Both the position numbers and the translations under genes were made by a program. Source: Lachnospiraceae bacterium MA2020 (GTDB lineage: Bacteria; Bacillota; Clostridia; Lachnospirales; Lachnospiraceae). From it: DNA of 64,000 nucleotides. Below the pieces are notes generated by a model. It was not told the DNA's origin and made no database searches. It saw only the letters and a program-made list of their open reading frames with translations. Numbering within the stretch: the stretch's first letter is position 1; each line of letters starts with the position of its first letter. Location of the stretch: NCBI GenBank assembly GCA_000746015.1, contig JQKK01000019.1, forward strand, positions 35,930 to 99,929. Direction: 5' to 3'. Positions 27,543 through 37,039 of the stretch are shown here, in pieces.

Positions 27543-28757
27543 ATGAGTATGAACGAAATTCCTGCAGCTGAAAGAGTACACATTGCGTTTTTTGGACGCA
27601 GAAATGCTGGTAAGTCCAGTGTTGTAAATGCCATTACCGGGCAAAACCTTTCAATAGTTTCGGATACTCCGGGCACTACGACTGATCCCGTTCGCAAGAC
27701 CATGGAGCTTTTGCCGATGGGACCGGTCGTGATCATTGATACTCCTGGATTTGATGACGAGGGAGCGCTTGGCGAGGAAAGAGTCCGTAAGACAAGAGAG
27801 ACACTTCAGCGCACAGATGTTGCTGTTCTCGTGCTTGATGGGACAAAGGGCATCACAGAATGTGATAAGGAGCTTATCGGACTTTTCGATGAGAAGAAGA
27901 TTCCATATATAATCGTGCACAATAAGTCTGATCTGACCGGTTTTGAAGCAGGAGTGGTCACAGATGATAGCAGAACGGGCGAAAAGCTTCCTATGGCTGT
28001 CAATGTGAGTGCTCTCACAGGTCAGGGAATATGGGATCTGAAAGAGTGTATAGCTGCTACGGGAAAGAGTACTGTCAACAGGCGAAAGCTTATCTCTGAT
28101 CTTGTTGAATGTGGTGATGTGGTCGTGCTTGTCATACCGATCGATGAGTCGGCGCCTAAGGGCAGACTCATACTGCCACAGCAGATGGTCATACGTGATC
28201 TTTTGGAGGTGGGAGCACTTCCTATATGTACGCGTGAGACCGAGCTTGATAAGACACTTAAGAGTCTTGGAAAGGCTCCAAAGATGGTTGTGACAGACAG
28301 TCAGGCCTTTGGCAAGATAGAGAGCATCGTTCCTCGTGAAGTTCATATGACATCTTTTTCTATTCTTATGGCAAGATACAAGGGCACCCTTGCAACACAG
28401 CTTGAAGGTGTACATGCTCTTGCAGGGCTCAAAGATGGCGACAAGGTGCTGATCTCCGAAGGATGTACCCACCACAGGCAATGTGGCGACATAGGAACAG
28501 TAAAGCTTCCAAACTGGATAAAGAATTTTACAGGAAGGGATATCTGCTTTGAGACTTCTTCCGGGCTTTCATTTCCTGATGACTTAAGAGTATATAAGCT
28601 TGTGATCCATTGCGGAGCTTGTATGCTCAATGAAAAAGAAGTCGTATCAAGGATAGAAAAAGCAAAGAGTCAGGGGGTTCCGGTTACAAATTATGGAACT
28701 GCCATAGCATATCTTCATGGTATCCTTGACAGAAGTTTAGAGCCATTAAATCTATGA
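27543..28757 (+). CDS. hydF: [FeFe]-hydrogenase H-cluster maturation GTPase HydF
   Basis: A 404-residue scaffold protein on which the di-iron subcluster of [FeFe]-hydrogenase is assembled. The N-terminal GTPase domain has the P-loop GRRNAGKSS (residues 18-26), DTPGF and NKSD. The C-terminal part carries metal-cluster residues in CTHHRQCGD and HCGAC. The length is normal. AGGAGG lies before the ATG, 18 bases after the PqqD-like gene. It overlaps hydE by four bases. Neither hydG nor a hydrogenase is in the window. Confidence 0.94.
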   Translation: MSMNEIPAAERVHIAFFGRRNAGKSSVVNAITGQNLSIVSDTPGTTTDPVRKTMELLPMGPVVIIDTPGFDDEGALGEERVRKTRETLQRTDVAVLVLDGTKGITECDKELIGLFDEKKIPYIIVHNKSDLTGFEAGVVTDDSRTGEKLPMAVNVSALTGQGIWDLKECIAATGKSTVNRRKLISDLVECGDVVVLVIPIDESAPKGRLILPQQMVIRDLLEVGALPICTRETELDKTLKSLGKAPKMVVTDSQAFGKIESIVPREVHMTSFSILMARYKGTLATQLEGVHALAGLKDGDKVLISEGCTHHRQCGDIGTVKLPNWIKNFTGRDICFETSSGLSFPDDLRVYKLVIHCGACMLNEKEVVSRIEKAKSQGVPVTNYGTAIAYLHGILDRSLEPLNL

Positions 28758-29794
28758 ATAATCGTGAATTAATAGAAAAACTTAAAACAGAAGGTATCCT
28801 TGAACGAGAAGAGTTTAAGTGCCTTTTGGGCGAGATGACTTCAGAAGATAAAGAGTTATTATATAGCTGTGCCCGGGAAATTCGGGAAAAACACTATGGA
28901 AAAGATGTTTATCTGAGAGGTCTGATCGAGTTCACAAATTATTGCCGCAATGACTGCTTCTATTGTGGTATCCGCAAGAGCAATTTAGCCGCTGACAGAT
29001 ATCGCCTTACTAAAGAGGAAATCCTGGATTGTACTGACAAGGGATATGAGCTTGGATTCAGGACTTTTGTGCTGCAGGGCGGAGAGGACATGTTTTACAG
29101 TGATGAGGACGTGTGTGATCTTGTAAGCTCCATCAAAATGCAGCACCCGGACTGTGCGGTCACACTTTCTATAGGTGAGAGAAGTAGGGAAAGCTATCAG
29201 AAATATTACGATGCGGGAGCGGACAGATATCTTCTGAGGCATGAGACGGCAGATCCTGTACATTATGCAAGGCTTCATCCATCAGAGCTTTCTGTAGAAA
29301 ACAGGAAGAAGTGCCTTTATGACTTAAAGGAGATAGGATATCAGGTTGGTGCAGGCATAATGATAGGCTCGCCATATCAGACTGATGACAATGTAGTTGA
29401 TGATCTGATATTTATGAAAGAGCTTGAGCCGCATATGATAGGGCTTGGCCCTTTTATACCGCATAAAGATACGCCGTTTAAGGATGAAAAGGCAGGAACA
29501 CTGGAGGACACACTTCGTCTGCTTGCGATAGTCAGGATAATGTTTCCTCATGTACTGCTTCCTGCCACTACTGCACTTGGTACGATTGATCCACGTGGCA
29601 GGGAAAAGGGCATACTTGCAGGTGCGAATGTTGTAATGCCAAATCTTTCGCCTAAGAGTGTACGTGGTAAATATCTGCTTTATGATGGAAAGATCTGCAC
29701 AGGCGACGAAGCAGCAGAGTGCAGATCCTGTATGGAACGGCGTATGGAAAGCATAGGCTATAAAGTTGTAGTTTCACGAGGTGACTATAGGTAA
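28754..29794 (+). CDS. hydE: [FeFe]-hydrogenase H-cluster radical SAM maturase HydE
   Basis: A 346-residue radical SAM enzyme needed to build the dithiomethylamine-bridged di-iron subcluster. The [4Fe-4S] motif is NYCRNDCFYC (Cys64, Cys68, Cys71), followed by LQGGEDMFY and a TIM barrel. The start overlaps the hydF stop. The 3' end overlaps the convergent GIY-YIG gene by 21 bases. No terminator separates them. Confidence 0.94.
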   Translation: MNNRELIEKLKTEGILEREEFKCLLGEMTSEDKELLYSCAREIREKHYGKDVYLRGLIEFTNYCRNDCFYCGIRKSNLAADRYRLTKEEILDCTDKGYELGFRTFVLQGGEDMFYSDEDVCDLVSSIKMQHPDCAVTLSIGERSRESYQKYYDAGADRYLLRHETADPVHYARLHPSELSVENRKKCLYDLKEIGYQVGAGIMIGSPYQTDDNVVDDLIFMKELEPHMIGLGPFIPHKDTPFKDEKAGTLEDTLRLLAIVRIMFPHVLLPATTALGTIDPRGREKGILAGANVVMPNLSPKSVRGKYLLYDGKICTGDEAAECRSCMERRMESIGYKVVVSRGDYR

Positions 29795-30055
29795 AGTTTC
29801 TATGAGTTTTTCCTTGTCACTTCTACTTAGCTGCTTTATATGCCATTCTCTTGACATGGCATCGTTTTTATTATCAAACTCTTCAAAATAAACAAGGTTG
29901 CATGGACGGCGCCCGCGTGTATAGCGGGCGCCTTTTTTGTCATCTGTATTATGCTCAGTAAGTCTGCGCTTCAAATCTGTAGTGTAGCCGGTATAGAGTG
30001 TATCATCAGCGCAGCGCAGGATGTAGCAGTAATGTTTTGCTGTATTTTTAGCCAT
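29774..30055 (-). CDS. GIY-YIG domain protein (UPF0213-like)
   Basis: A 93-residue protein consisting of one GIY-YIG nuclease domain. CYILRCADDTLYTGYTTDL carries both halves of the motif, with Arg in DLKRRLTEHN and a Glu in REWHIKQL. Small stand-alone members are widespread; their cellular role is not settled, though the fold cuts DNA in other proteins. It lies three bases after the DUF815 gene on the same strand and overlaps the hydE end. Confidence 0.85.
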   Translation of the reverse strand: MAKNTAKHYCYILRCADDTLYTGYTTDLKRRLTEHNTDDKKGARYTRGRRPCNLVYFEEFDNKNDAMSREWHIKQLSRSDKEKLIETLPIVTS

Positions 30056-30058
30056 GGC

Positions 30059-31366
30059 TTATAACTCGCTTGTACCTGCAAGATAGTCTATAAACTGTTG
30101 TGCGCTTCTTCCGGAGAATCCGCCATGATTCATTTCCCATACTCTTGCCTTTGCTATAAGTTCTTCCTCTGGGATAGTGATCTCAGGGTAGCGTTTTGCA
30201 AGCTCAGTAACTATATTGAAGTACTCTTTTTGTGAAGGCTTGAAGTAGCTGATCGTTACACCGAAACGAGCAGCGAGTGAGAGTTTTTCCTGCATGGTAT
30301 CACTGCGATGTATCTCGTCGTCAGACATGTCGCTTCTGTCGCCCCACGTTTCACGTATGAGGTGACGACGGTTGGATGTGGCATAAATGAGTACATTGTC
30401 TGGACGGGGCTCGAGACCACCTTCTATTACAGCCTTGAGATATTTGTACTCAATCTCAAATTCCTCGAATGAAAGATCGTCCATGTATATGATAAAACGG
30501 TAGTTCCTATTCTTGATCTCATTTATTATTCTTGATAAATCCTTAAATTGATGCTTATAAACTTCTATCATACGCAGTCCGGCAGGGTAATACTGATTAA
30601 GTATCGCCTTGATGGAGGTGGATTTTCCGGTACCCGCATCACCATAGAGAAGAACATTATTGGCTTTTTTGCCGGCAATGAAGGCTTCTGTATTCTCTAT
30701 AAGCTTTTTCTTCTGTATCTCATATCCTACAAGGTCATCAAGCTGCATATTTCCGGTATTCGTTATAGGAAGCAGAAATTCACCATCCTCGTCGTCATTT
30801 ACGCGGAAAGCCTTATTCAGACCGAACTTGCCTACACCATATCTGCGATAGAAGTCTGTAACGGTTTCATAAAGTTCTTCAGCATCAGATGTTTTTTCGA
30901 ACTTCTCGGAAAGCTCCTGCACTTTTTCACTTACACTTTTGTTGTATATCTGCTCGCTTTTCATTACGGCTTTGTAATTTTCGATGATGGAAAAGCAGTT
31001 TATATTAAGTACTTTTTCAATAGCAGAAAAATCATAGTCAAAAAGCTGCTTGAAAATGACCAGATCGTTTTTGGCAAATTCCTTAACTGAGCCGTCTGAA
31101 GCTCCGACCTTCTCGGAAACAAGAGTGAATGGAGTTTCTGTAGTTGCAAGGAGATAAGCAAGATAGTTGTGCCAGAGATTTTTATTGAAACCATATTTGG
31201 TGGCAGTGTCTAATAGCCTGTTTATCTCACCTAAAATTTTAGTGATAAGCACGTCTTTGTCATAATGATCATTATCAAAGTCCCTACAGATGTCAGAGAG
31301 CTTGAAAAGTATGCTGTCAGATGGGATAGAACGGTAGATGATGAGTTTTGATGTGAGATTGTACAT
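30059..31366 (-). CDS. DUF815 AAA-type ATPase
   Basis: A 435-residue cytoplasmic ATP-binding protein. Residues from about 205 to the end form an AAA module, with [16 protein letters not shown], Walker [12 protein letters not shown] near 246, and Walker [13 protein letters not shown]. This is the DUF815 family. The N-terminal 200 residues are helical and of unknown role. I start at 31366 (MYNLTSKL), because CAGGAGG lies just before it; an upstream in-frame ATG at 31402 has no such site. The 294-base gap before it also serves the divergent ispE gene and holds no clear terminator. Confidence 0.83.
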   Translation of the reverse strand: MYNLTSKLIIYRSIPSDSILFKLSDICRDFDNDHYDKDVLITKILGEINRLLDTATKYGFNKNLWHNYLAYLLATTETPFTLVSEKVGASDGSVKEFAKNDLVIFKQLFDYDFSAIEKVLNINCFSIIENYKAVMKSEQIYNKSVSEKVQELSEKFEKTSDAEELYETVTDFYRRYGVGKFGLNKAFRVNDDEDGEFLLPITNTGNMQLDDLVGYEIQKKKLIENTEAFIAGKKANNVLLYGDAGTGKSTSIKAILNQYYPAGLRMIEVYKHQFKDLSRIINEIKNRNYRFIIYMDDLSFEEFEIEYKYLKAVIEGGLEPRPDNVLIYATSNRRHLIRETWGDRSDMSDDEIHRSDTMQEKLSLAARFGVTISYFKPSQKEYFNIVTELAKRYPEITIPEEELIAKARVWEMNHGGFSGRSAQQFIDYLAGTSEL

Positions 31367-31660
31367 AATACGAGCCTCCTGTAAAACGTTAATGACAATC
31401 ATAATTAGGAAATTTTTGGTTTATAATATCTTATCATACCAATAAAATGGTGGTTTGGTCAAAGGTAACAAAAAGTGTTTCGAAAACAGGGTTGACATAA
31501 TGAGAAGTCAATAAAATTTATTTGGAATTATTCGACCTGTTGTGTACAAACTACAATGTGCATTTTGTCAATTTTTTACAAAATTTAATTTTATGTATTG
31601 ACTTTTGATTGAGAATGTATCAATATGTATACATATACATTTTGTTTATATGGGGATTTT

Positions 31661-32527
31661 ATGGATATTAAAGCTCACGCTAAAATTAATCTTGCGCTCG
31701 ATATCGTTGGAAGAAGGGACGACGGTTATCATCTTGTAAGGATGATCATGCAGAGTTTAGAGCTGCATGATACTGTCAGCATTAAGAAAAATCCATCAGC
31801 TTCAGAAGTTAATAAGATTACAATACACACAGATTCAGACCTTGTAGAAGATAATGAACATAATCTTGGTTATAAGGCAGCCAGGATCATGTGTGATAGA
31901 TTTGATATAAAAGATGATATTGATATTAACATCGTAAAGAGGATTCCTGTAGCAGCAGGACTTGCGGGCGGCAGTTCAGATGCTGCTGCTGTCCTTAAGG
32001 GAATGAACGAGTTGTTTGAACTCGGTCTTTCTACTGAGGATCTTCAGGATATCGGACTAAAGCTTGGTGCTGATGTTCCTTACTGCATAGTAGGTCATAC
32101 TATGCTTTCTGAGGGTATAGGAGAGGTGCTTACTCCTGTTCCTTCAAAATTAGGAGCTGCATATATATTACTGGCTAAGCCATCGAGAGGTGTATCTACG
32201 AAGGAAGTATATCAGAAATATGATTCTTCCGAGCACGAGATTCATCCTGATGTAGATGCTGTAAAAGAGGCTATCGAGAGTGGAAATCTGCCACTTTTAG
32301 CTGAAAATCTTGGAAACGTACTTGAGGATGTGACGATCCCTATGGTTTCTGAGATAAAAGAGATCAAGGACAAGATGCTTGACCTTGGTGCTGTCGGCAC
32401 TTTGATGAGCGGCAGCGGACCTACAGTTTTTGGTATCTTTGATGACAAAGATAAGATTGATAAGGCTGTAGATGTGATCAAAGAGAGTTTTACTGATACA
32501 ACAGTTATCAGTACTACTTGTATATAA
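31661..32527 (+). CDS. ispE: 4-diphosphocytidyl-2-C-methyl-D-erythritol kinase
   Basis: A 288-residue GHMP kinase of the MEP isoprenoid pathway. AHAKINLALDIVGRRDDGYH is the substrate loop, PVAAGLAGGSSDAAA is the ATP-binding glycine loop, and MSGSGPTVFGIF is the C-terminal motif. I start at 31661 (MDIKAHAK), with GGGGAT before it. TTGACT at 31598-31603 is a possible -35, but its -10 partner (CAATAT at 31621) is weak. A GntR regulator gene follows, as is common in Clostridia. Confidence 0.94.
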   Translation: MDIKAHAKINLALDIVGRRDDGYHLVRMIMQSLELHDTVSIKKNPSASEVNKITIHTDSDLVEDNEHNLGYKAARIMCDRFDIKDDIDINIVKRIPVAAGLAGGSSDAAAVLKGMNELFELGLSTEDLQDIGLKLGADVPYCIVGHTMLSEGIGEVLTPVPSKLGAAYILLAKPSRGVSTKEVYQKYDSSEHEIHPDVDAVKEAIESGNLPLLAENLGNVLEDVTIPMVSEIKEIKDKMLDLGAVGTLMSGSGPTVFGIFDDKDKIDKAVDVIKESFTDTTVISTTCI

Positions 32528-32596
32528 GTGAGCGAGTTTATCCGTTTACTAAATTATGAATATTAAAGGGGCTCTATATTTTTAAGGAGGGTAATT

Positions 32597-33322
32597 ATGA
32601 TGATGACCAAAAAAGTAATCGAATATGATTACAAGCAGGATGAAAACGATGCATTTCTTCCATTGAGAGACACTGTTTTCAACCAGCTCAGACTTCAGAT
32701 TCTGCACGGTGAGCTTAAGCCGGGTGAGAGACTTATGGAAGTTGCTCTTGCAGAGAGACTTGGAGTTTCCAGGACACCTGTACGCGAAGCTATCAGAATG
32801 TTGGAGCAGGAAGGTCTTGCAGTTCTTTTGCCAAGACGTGGCGCACATGTAGCAAGCATTAATGAGAAGCAGCTTGAGGAAATGCTCGAAGTACGTCGTA
32901 CACTTGAGACATTTACAGTAAATGCCGCATGTACACGTATCACATACGAAGAGCTCAAGGAGCTTCGCAGACTGAATGAAGATTGTGCAGAAGCTATCAA
33001 GGCAAGAGATGTCATCAGGATTGCTGAGACTGATCTTATATTCCATGAGGCAATAGCCAGATACGCTGGCAACACAAAGATTGAGGATATCCTTTACAGA
33101 CTTAAGGAGCAGCTTTTCCGTTATCAGTATGAATATCTTAAGGATACTCAGGACTATGACAACCTTATCACTGAGCACAACATGATCTGTGATGAGTTTG
33201 AGCATGGCAATAACGACAGAGCAGTAGAGATCATTAAGCTTCACATTGATACACAGGAGCTTAGTATCTATCATCATCTTAAGAACGAGGAAAAAGTCGA
33301 GGAGAAGTTTGATCGCAGATGA
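32597..33322 (+). CDS. GntR-family (FadR subfamily) transcriptional regulator
   Basis: A 241-residue DNA-binding protein. The winged helix-turn-helix lies at about 25-90 (LKPGERLMEVALAERLGVSR, then TPVREAIRMLEQEGL). A FadR-type helical ligand-binding domain follows (about 95-230) with His residues in FHEAIAR and EHNMI. Such regulators often respond to small carboxylic acids; the ligand here is unknown. AAGGAGG precedes the ATG, and the gene overlaps the DUF1934 gene by four bases. Confidence 0.9.
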   Translation: MMMTKKVIEYDYKQDENDAFLPLRDTVFNQLRLQILHGELKPGERLMEVALAERLGVSRTPVREAIRMLEQEGLAVLLPRRGAHVASINEKQLEEMLEVRRTLETFTVNAACTRITYEELKELRRLNEDCAEAIKARDVIRIAETDLIFHEAIARYAGNTKIEDILYRLKEQLFRYQYEYLKDTQDYDNLITEHNMICDEFEHGNNDRAVEIIKLHIDTQELSIYHHLKNEEKVEEKFDRR

Positions 33323-33747
33323 AAAAAGACGTTATGGTCACGGTAAGTGGCTTGCAGATGACTGATACCGGTGATGATACTGTTGAGGTCATAACAAACG
33401 GCAAGTACTCCCGCAAAGATAACAAGAGCTTTCTCAGATATGAGGAAGTTTCTGCGGAGATGGGAGCTACAAAAACCGTTATGTCATTTGACGAGCATAC
33501 TCTTGAAGTGACCAGGCGCGGAGCGGTTCAGCTTCACATGGCATTTCTGCAGGGGCAGAAGACCATGACAAATTATGCTACACCATTTGGGTCACTTTTG
33601 GTTGGCGTAGACACGACTAAATATGTTGTAAAAGAGACTGAAGACTGCATAGATATCATGGTAGAGTACTCATTGGAACTCAACCATGAGTTCATTGCAG
33701 ACTGCAGGCTTAAAACTAAAATAACACCGCGAAATGCTAAATCCTGA
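33319..33747 (+). CDS. DUF1934 (YwiB-like) beta-barrel protein
   Basis: A 142-residue protein of the DUF1934 family, recognised by the YEE...GATKTVMSF segment and LHMAFLQGQKTMTNYATPFG. The family has a calycin-like barrel fold in B. subtilis YwiB and no settled function. It has no signal peptide. It overlaps the GntR gene and is followed by a hairpin that begins inside its last codons. Confidence 0.82.
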   Translation: MKKDVMVTVSGLQMTDTGDDTVEVITNGKYSRKDNKSFLRYEEVSAEMGATKTVMSFDEHTLEVTRRGAVQLHMAFLQGQKTMTNYATPFGSLLVGVDTTKYVVKETEDCIDIMVEYSLELNHEFIADCRLKTKITPRNAKS

Positions 33748-33774
33748 GGACTCCTCAGGATATTTAGCGTATTT
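33736..33774 (+). terminator. Hairpin after the DUF1934 gene
   Basis: GCTAAA-TCCTGAGG (33736-33749) pairs with CCTCAGGATATTTAGC (33753-33768) with a two-base bulge. The tail GTATTT is weak, so termination is likely partial. Confidence 0.6.
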
Positions 33775-33798
33775 AAAAATATGAGTGAGATGTAAGGT

Positions 33799-34794
33799 AT
33801 GATTAAAGGTGCCGATATCGGCTGGGTATCTATGCTCGAAGCACTTGGCATTACCTATGTCGACGAAAACATGGATAAGACAGATCCTTTGGATCTGCTG
33901 AAAAGTTATGGGATCAATACTGTGCGTTTGCGCCTGTTTGTTGATCCACCGAGCAGTTGTTATTGGAAAAAGACAAATGATGAGCGCGTGATGCTTGGTT
34001 TTTGCGACCGTAAAAATGTTATAAAAATGGCTAAGCGTGCTGCAGAGAAGGACATGTATATCATGATCTGTCTGCATTATAGCGATCATTTTGCTGATCC
34101 GGAGCATCAGGATATACCTAAGCTTTGGGAAGCTGCAGATGATGTCTGGGCATGGGGGCTTATTCAGGAGCATACGGAGAAATTCATGGAGCTTCTGCGC
34201 GATGAAGGAATTTCACCGGATTTTGTCCAGGTCGGTAATGAGATAAATAACGGTATGCTCTGGCCACTCGGTAAGTATCCTGAAGAAAAGCGTACTTTGG
34301 CTAAGTTTATAGCTGCAGGGTATGACGCAGTAAAGGGTGTATTTCCGGATGCAAAGGTGATAACGCATCTTGCAGAAGGACAGGATAAGGCTAAGTTCCA
34401 GGAATTCTTTGATGATATGCTTTTGACATATGGTGCAAAGACAGATGTTATAGGAATGTCCTATTATCCATACTGGACAGGAAAGCCGTATCAGGAAACT
34501 ATCAAAGATCTGACTATGAATCTTATGAAATGTGCATCCAAATATGATAAGGATGTCATGATCTGTGAGATTGGTGGTCTTGAAGATAAGCCTGAAGAGA
34601 CTTGCGAGATGATCAGTAAGGTAATGGAGTCGATCGAGATGGTTCCTAAAAACCGTGGATTGGGCATTTGCTATTGGGAACCGGCAGTATGCAAAAAACT
34701 TTTACCTGACAGCTATCCGCTTGGTGCGTGCAGGATGGTTGAAAAGAACGTACTACAGTTCACAGAGGCGATGGATGCCTTTAAGGATGAGTAA
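33799..34794 (+). CDS. GH53 endo-beta-1,4-galactanase, cytoplasmic form
   Basis: A 331-residue glycoside hydrolase family 53 enzyme that cuts beta-1,4-galactan chains of pectin. It begins directly with MIKGADIGWVSMLEALG, the start of the mature barrel. Catalytic acid Glu148 lies in VQVGNEINNGM and nucleophile Glu257 in ICEIGG. NTVRLRLFVDPP and HYSDHFADPEHQ are family motifs. There is no signal peptide, so it should act on imported galacto-oligosaccharides, unlike the usual secreted galactanases. It ends at a bidirectional terminator. Confidence 0.88.
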   Translation: MIKGADIGWVSMLEALGITYVDENMDKTDPLDLLKSYGINTVRLRLFVDPPSSCYWKKTNDERVMLGFCDRKNVIKMAKRAAEKDMYIMICLHYSDHFADPEHQDIPKLWEAADDVWAWGLIQEHTEKFMELLRDEGISPDFVQVGNEINNGMLWPLGKYPEEKRTLAKFIAAGYDAVKGVFPDAKVITHLAEGQDKAKFQEFFDDMLLTYGAKTDVIGMSYYPYWTGKPYQETIKDLTMNLMKCASKYDKDVMICEIGGLEDKPEETCEMISKVMESIEMVPKNRGLGICYWEPAVCKKLLPDSYPLGACRMVEKNVLQFTEAMDAFKDE

Positions 34795-34809
34795 AAAGGT
34801 TAATATATA

Positions 34810-34845
34810 AAAAAGAAGGTCGATCATCATCGGCCTTCTTTTTGT
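34810..34845. terminator. Bidirectional terminator between GH53 and the anchored protein gene
   Basis: AAAAAGAAGG (34810-34819) pairs with CCTTCTTTTT (34834-34843), with CGAT/ATCG inside. A-run and T-run allow termination both ways. Confidence 0.92.
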
Positions 34846-34849
34846 TTCA

Positions 34850-35401
34850 TTATAATGGCTTAGCACCAGCTTTTTTCTGGATATCTTCTTTCCAAAGCTG
34901 GAACTTTGACTTTTTCTTCTCGGGTGCTTTCTCTGTAGTATTCCCGTGTATACCCTTAACTGCAGTGATGTGGATACCACCACCTACTGTAGCTTTAACT
35001 TCCTTTTTAACAGGTATAGCATCAAAAACCTCTTTGCTGTCGCAGATAAGAGTAACTATCTGTGACTGTACCTTAGCTGTCTGTGGACCGCCTGCCATAC
35101 GATTCTGCTTCTGGCTGACCATTGTCTGGAATCCACCGATCTTTGCTTTAACGACCTGTACCTTTGCGCCCTGTCTCCACTTTGGTATCTGTGATGTGAC
35201 AGCCTCAGGCAGACCAGCATCTTTAATCTTCATAACCTTTTTGTCAATTATGAGAAGTGGCATGGTGACTGATGTGGCGTCGATTGCAGCCTGCCCCTCT
35301 GCCTGCTTCTTTTCTAAACGCCGCCCAAGAAAATAAAGTGCAACTATGGCAGCGATAAGTACCACCAAAATAACGAGTAGAACAATTGTTACCGTATTCA
35401 C
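34850..35401 (-). CDS. Membrane-anchored protein of unknown function
   Basis: A 183-residue protein with one N-terminal membrane helix (residues 4-25, TIVLLVILVVLIAAIVALYF). A charged segment and a compact domain follow (about 45-155, MPLLIIDKKVMKIKDAGLPE). The C-terminal tail is Lys/Glu-rich. The topology suggests a single-pass anchor. I do not recognise the family. AGGAGG lies before the ATG on the minus strand. It is divergent from the coiled-coil gene at 35673. Confidence 0.75.
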   Translation of the reverse strand: MNTVTIVLLVILVVLIAAIVALYFLGRRLEKKQAEGQAAIDATSVTMPLLIIDKKVMKIKDAGLPEAVTSQIPKWRQGAKVQVVKAKIGGFQTMVSQKQNRMAGGPQTAKVQSQIVTLICDSKEVFDAIPVKKEVKATVGGGIHITAVKGIHGNTTEKAPEKKKSKFQLWKEDIQKKAGAKPL

Positions 35402-35597
35402 TTAAAAACCTCCTTATAAGCCTATATAAAAGTTAGTTTACCACGTTTTAACCTTGTGGTAAAGAAAGATTTCTTAGTTTAAAAAAGATTGTCTTTGGTT
35501 TTTGTATAAATTGACATTCAATTAGACATTTAAGTGCACAAAAGTATAAACAATAACCTAAAGTATTAGATTTTGAACTATTTAAATTGATAATATA

Positions 35598-35606
35598 TGC
35601 TATAAT
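35598..35606 (+). promoter_or_regulatory. Extended -10 promoter before the coiled-coil gene
   Basis: TGCTATAAT (35598-35606) is a consensus extended -10. No good -35 is at the right distance. The predicted start near 35613 gives a 60-base leader with AGGAGG. Confidence 0.6.
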
Positions 35607-35672
35607 TACACAGTAAATAGTCTCGTGTTTGTGTTTTGTGTACGACCAAAAACATATAGGAGGTATGATTCA

Positions 35673-37025
35673 ATGAGAAGCAAAAAATTCAATAAGGCTG
35701 TTGTAGGAATTGTTGCAGCTGTAATGATGGCCAATGTGCCTACCGCAGGGTTAGTTGTAACTGCGTTTGGAGGAACTTCAGCAGCAGAAGAGCGTGTGAA
35801 AGACGCTGAGAAAGCATTGGATGATGCAAAGGAGAAAGCTAAGGAAGCTACGAAGGACGCACAGGATGATGCCAAAAAGGCAGAAAAGAAGGCTAAGAAA
35901 AAAGCCGAGGATGCTGTAAAGAAAGCTGAAAAGGAACTTAAGGATGCACGAGACGACGCAAAGAAGGCTGTAGAAAAGGCTGAAAAAGAAGCCAAAGATA
36001 AGGCTGAGAAGATAGCTGAAGATGCTAAGAAGAAGGCTGAGGATTATGAGAAGACTCAGAACAAGATAAAGAAAGATGCAGAGGAAAAGGCTGACAAAGC
36101 AGCTGAGAAGGCTAAGGATGCAATAAAGGATGCAGAGGATGCAGCTAAGGAAGCTGCAAAGGATGCAGCTGATGAGGCTGAGAAGATCGCAAAGAAGGCT
36201 GCTGATGATGCAAAGGATGCAGCTGATAAGGCTAAAGAGGACGCTAAGAAGGCCAGAGATGATGCAAAAGACGCAGCTAAGAAGGCAAAGGAAGATGCCG
36301 ATAAGGAAGTTGAAGACCTTGATAAGGTGATCGAGAAGGCTAAGGATGCTGTCGATGATGCAAAGGATAAGCTTGATAAGGCTAATGATGATAAGAAGGC
36401 TGCAGCTGTAATAGCAAATCTTGAGAAGAATCTTGAAGATGTAAAACGAGATACAGCTGATAAGATCAACAAAGCAGAGCATGATAAGAAAGAAGCGTAT
36501 GCAAAGGCTGACAAAGAAGCACTTGAAGCTTCACGTGTAGCAGACGAGAAGATCTATGCTGCAAACAAAGAAGCAGCAGAAGCAGCATATGCAGCATATG
36601 TTCAGACAAAGAAAGCTAATGAAGCTGCTGCTGAAGCAACAGCTAAGGCTGCAAAAGAGGCTGCAGAGAAGATCGATAAGGCAAATGCCAGCACTAAGGC
36701 AGCAAATGAAGTTAAGCTTGAGGTAGCAACAATTGCTTCAAGAAGATCTGCAGAAGCTTATGATGCTGCAAAGAAGGAAGCTGCAGAAGCTAATGCAGCT
36801 GCAATCGAGGCTATTACAAAGGCACAGAGACTTGCAAATGAAACAATAGATGCTGCTACAGCTGAAAAGAAAGAAGCTGTAGATAAGGCAAACCGCGAGG
36901 CTGAGGCTGCTGTTAAGGCAGCAAATGAAGCAACCGAGAAAGTAAAGGCTGCTTACGAAAAGTATGTTGAGGATGCTCAGAAAGAGTATACTATTGCTTA
37001 TAAGATCTGGAGAGGAATTAACTAA
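35673..37025 (+). CDS. Exported Lys/Ala/Asp/Glu-rich coiled-coil protein
   Basis: A 450-residue low-complexity protein. Residues 1-35 look like a signal peptide (KAVVGIVAAVMMANVPTAGL). From about 40 almost every residue is A, K, D or E in repeats such as AKKAKEDA and DAADKAKEDA, giving a continuous amphipathic helix. The later half (about 270-440) is richer in alanine and asparagine. There is no anchor, LPXTG or lipobox. Such sequences resemble surface fibrous proteins or LEA-like proteins. I start at 35673, which has AGGAGG; the function is unknown. A strong terminator follows. Confidence 0.8.
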   Translation: MRSKKFNKAVVGIVAAVMMANVPTAGLVVTAFGGTSAAEERVKDAEKALDDAKEKAKEATKDAQDDAKKAEKKAKKKAEDAVKKAEKELKDARDDAKKAVEKAEKEAKDKAEKIAEDAKKKAEDYEKTQNKIKKDAEEKADKAAEKAKDAIKDAEDAAKEAAKDAADEAEKIAKKAADDAKDAADKAKEDAKKARDDAKDAAKKAKEDADKEVEDLDKVIEKAKDAVDDAKDKLDKANDDKKAAAVIANLEKNLEDVKRDTADKINKAEHDKKEAYAKADKEALEASRVADEKIYAANKEAAEAAYAAYVQTKKANEAAAEATAKAAKEAAEKIDKANASTKAANEVKLEVATIASRRSAEAYDAAKKEAAEANAAAIEAITKAQRLANETIDAATAEKKEAVDKANREAEAAVKAANEATEKVKAAYEKYVEDAQKEYTIAYKIWRGIN

Positions 37026-37039
37026 GTAATGATTTATAA

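Noticed and set aside
29774..29794. Frameshift or misassembly at the hydE/GIY-YIG overlap
   Set aside because: Both reading frames are intact and full-length; convergent overlaps are common in compact genomes.
35778..36514. Long minus-strand frames rich in Leu, Ser, Ile and Cys under the coiled-coil gene
   Set aside because: They are the complement of repetitive A/K/D/E codons and arise from low complexity.
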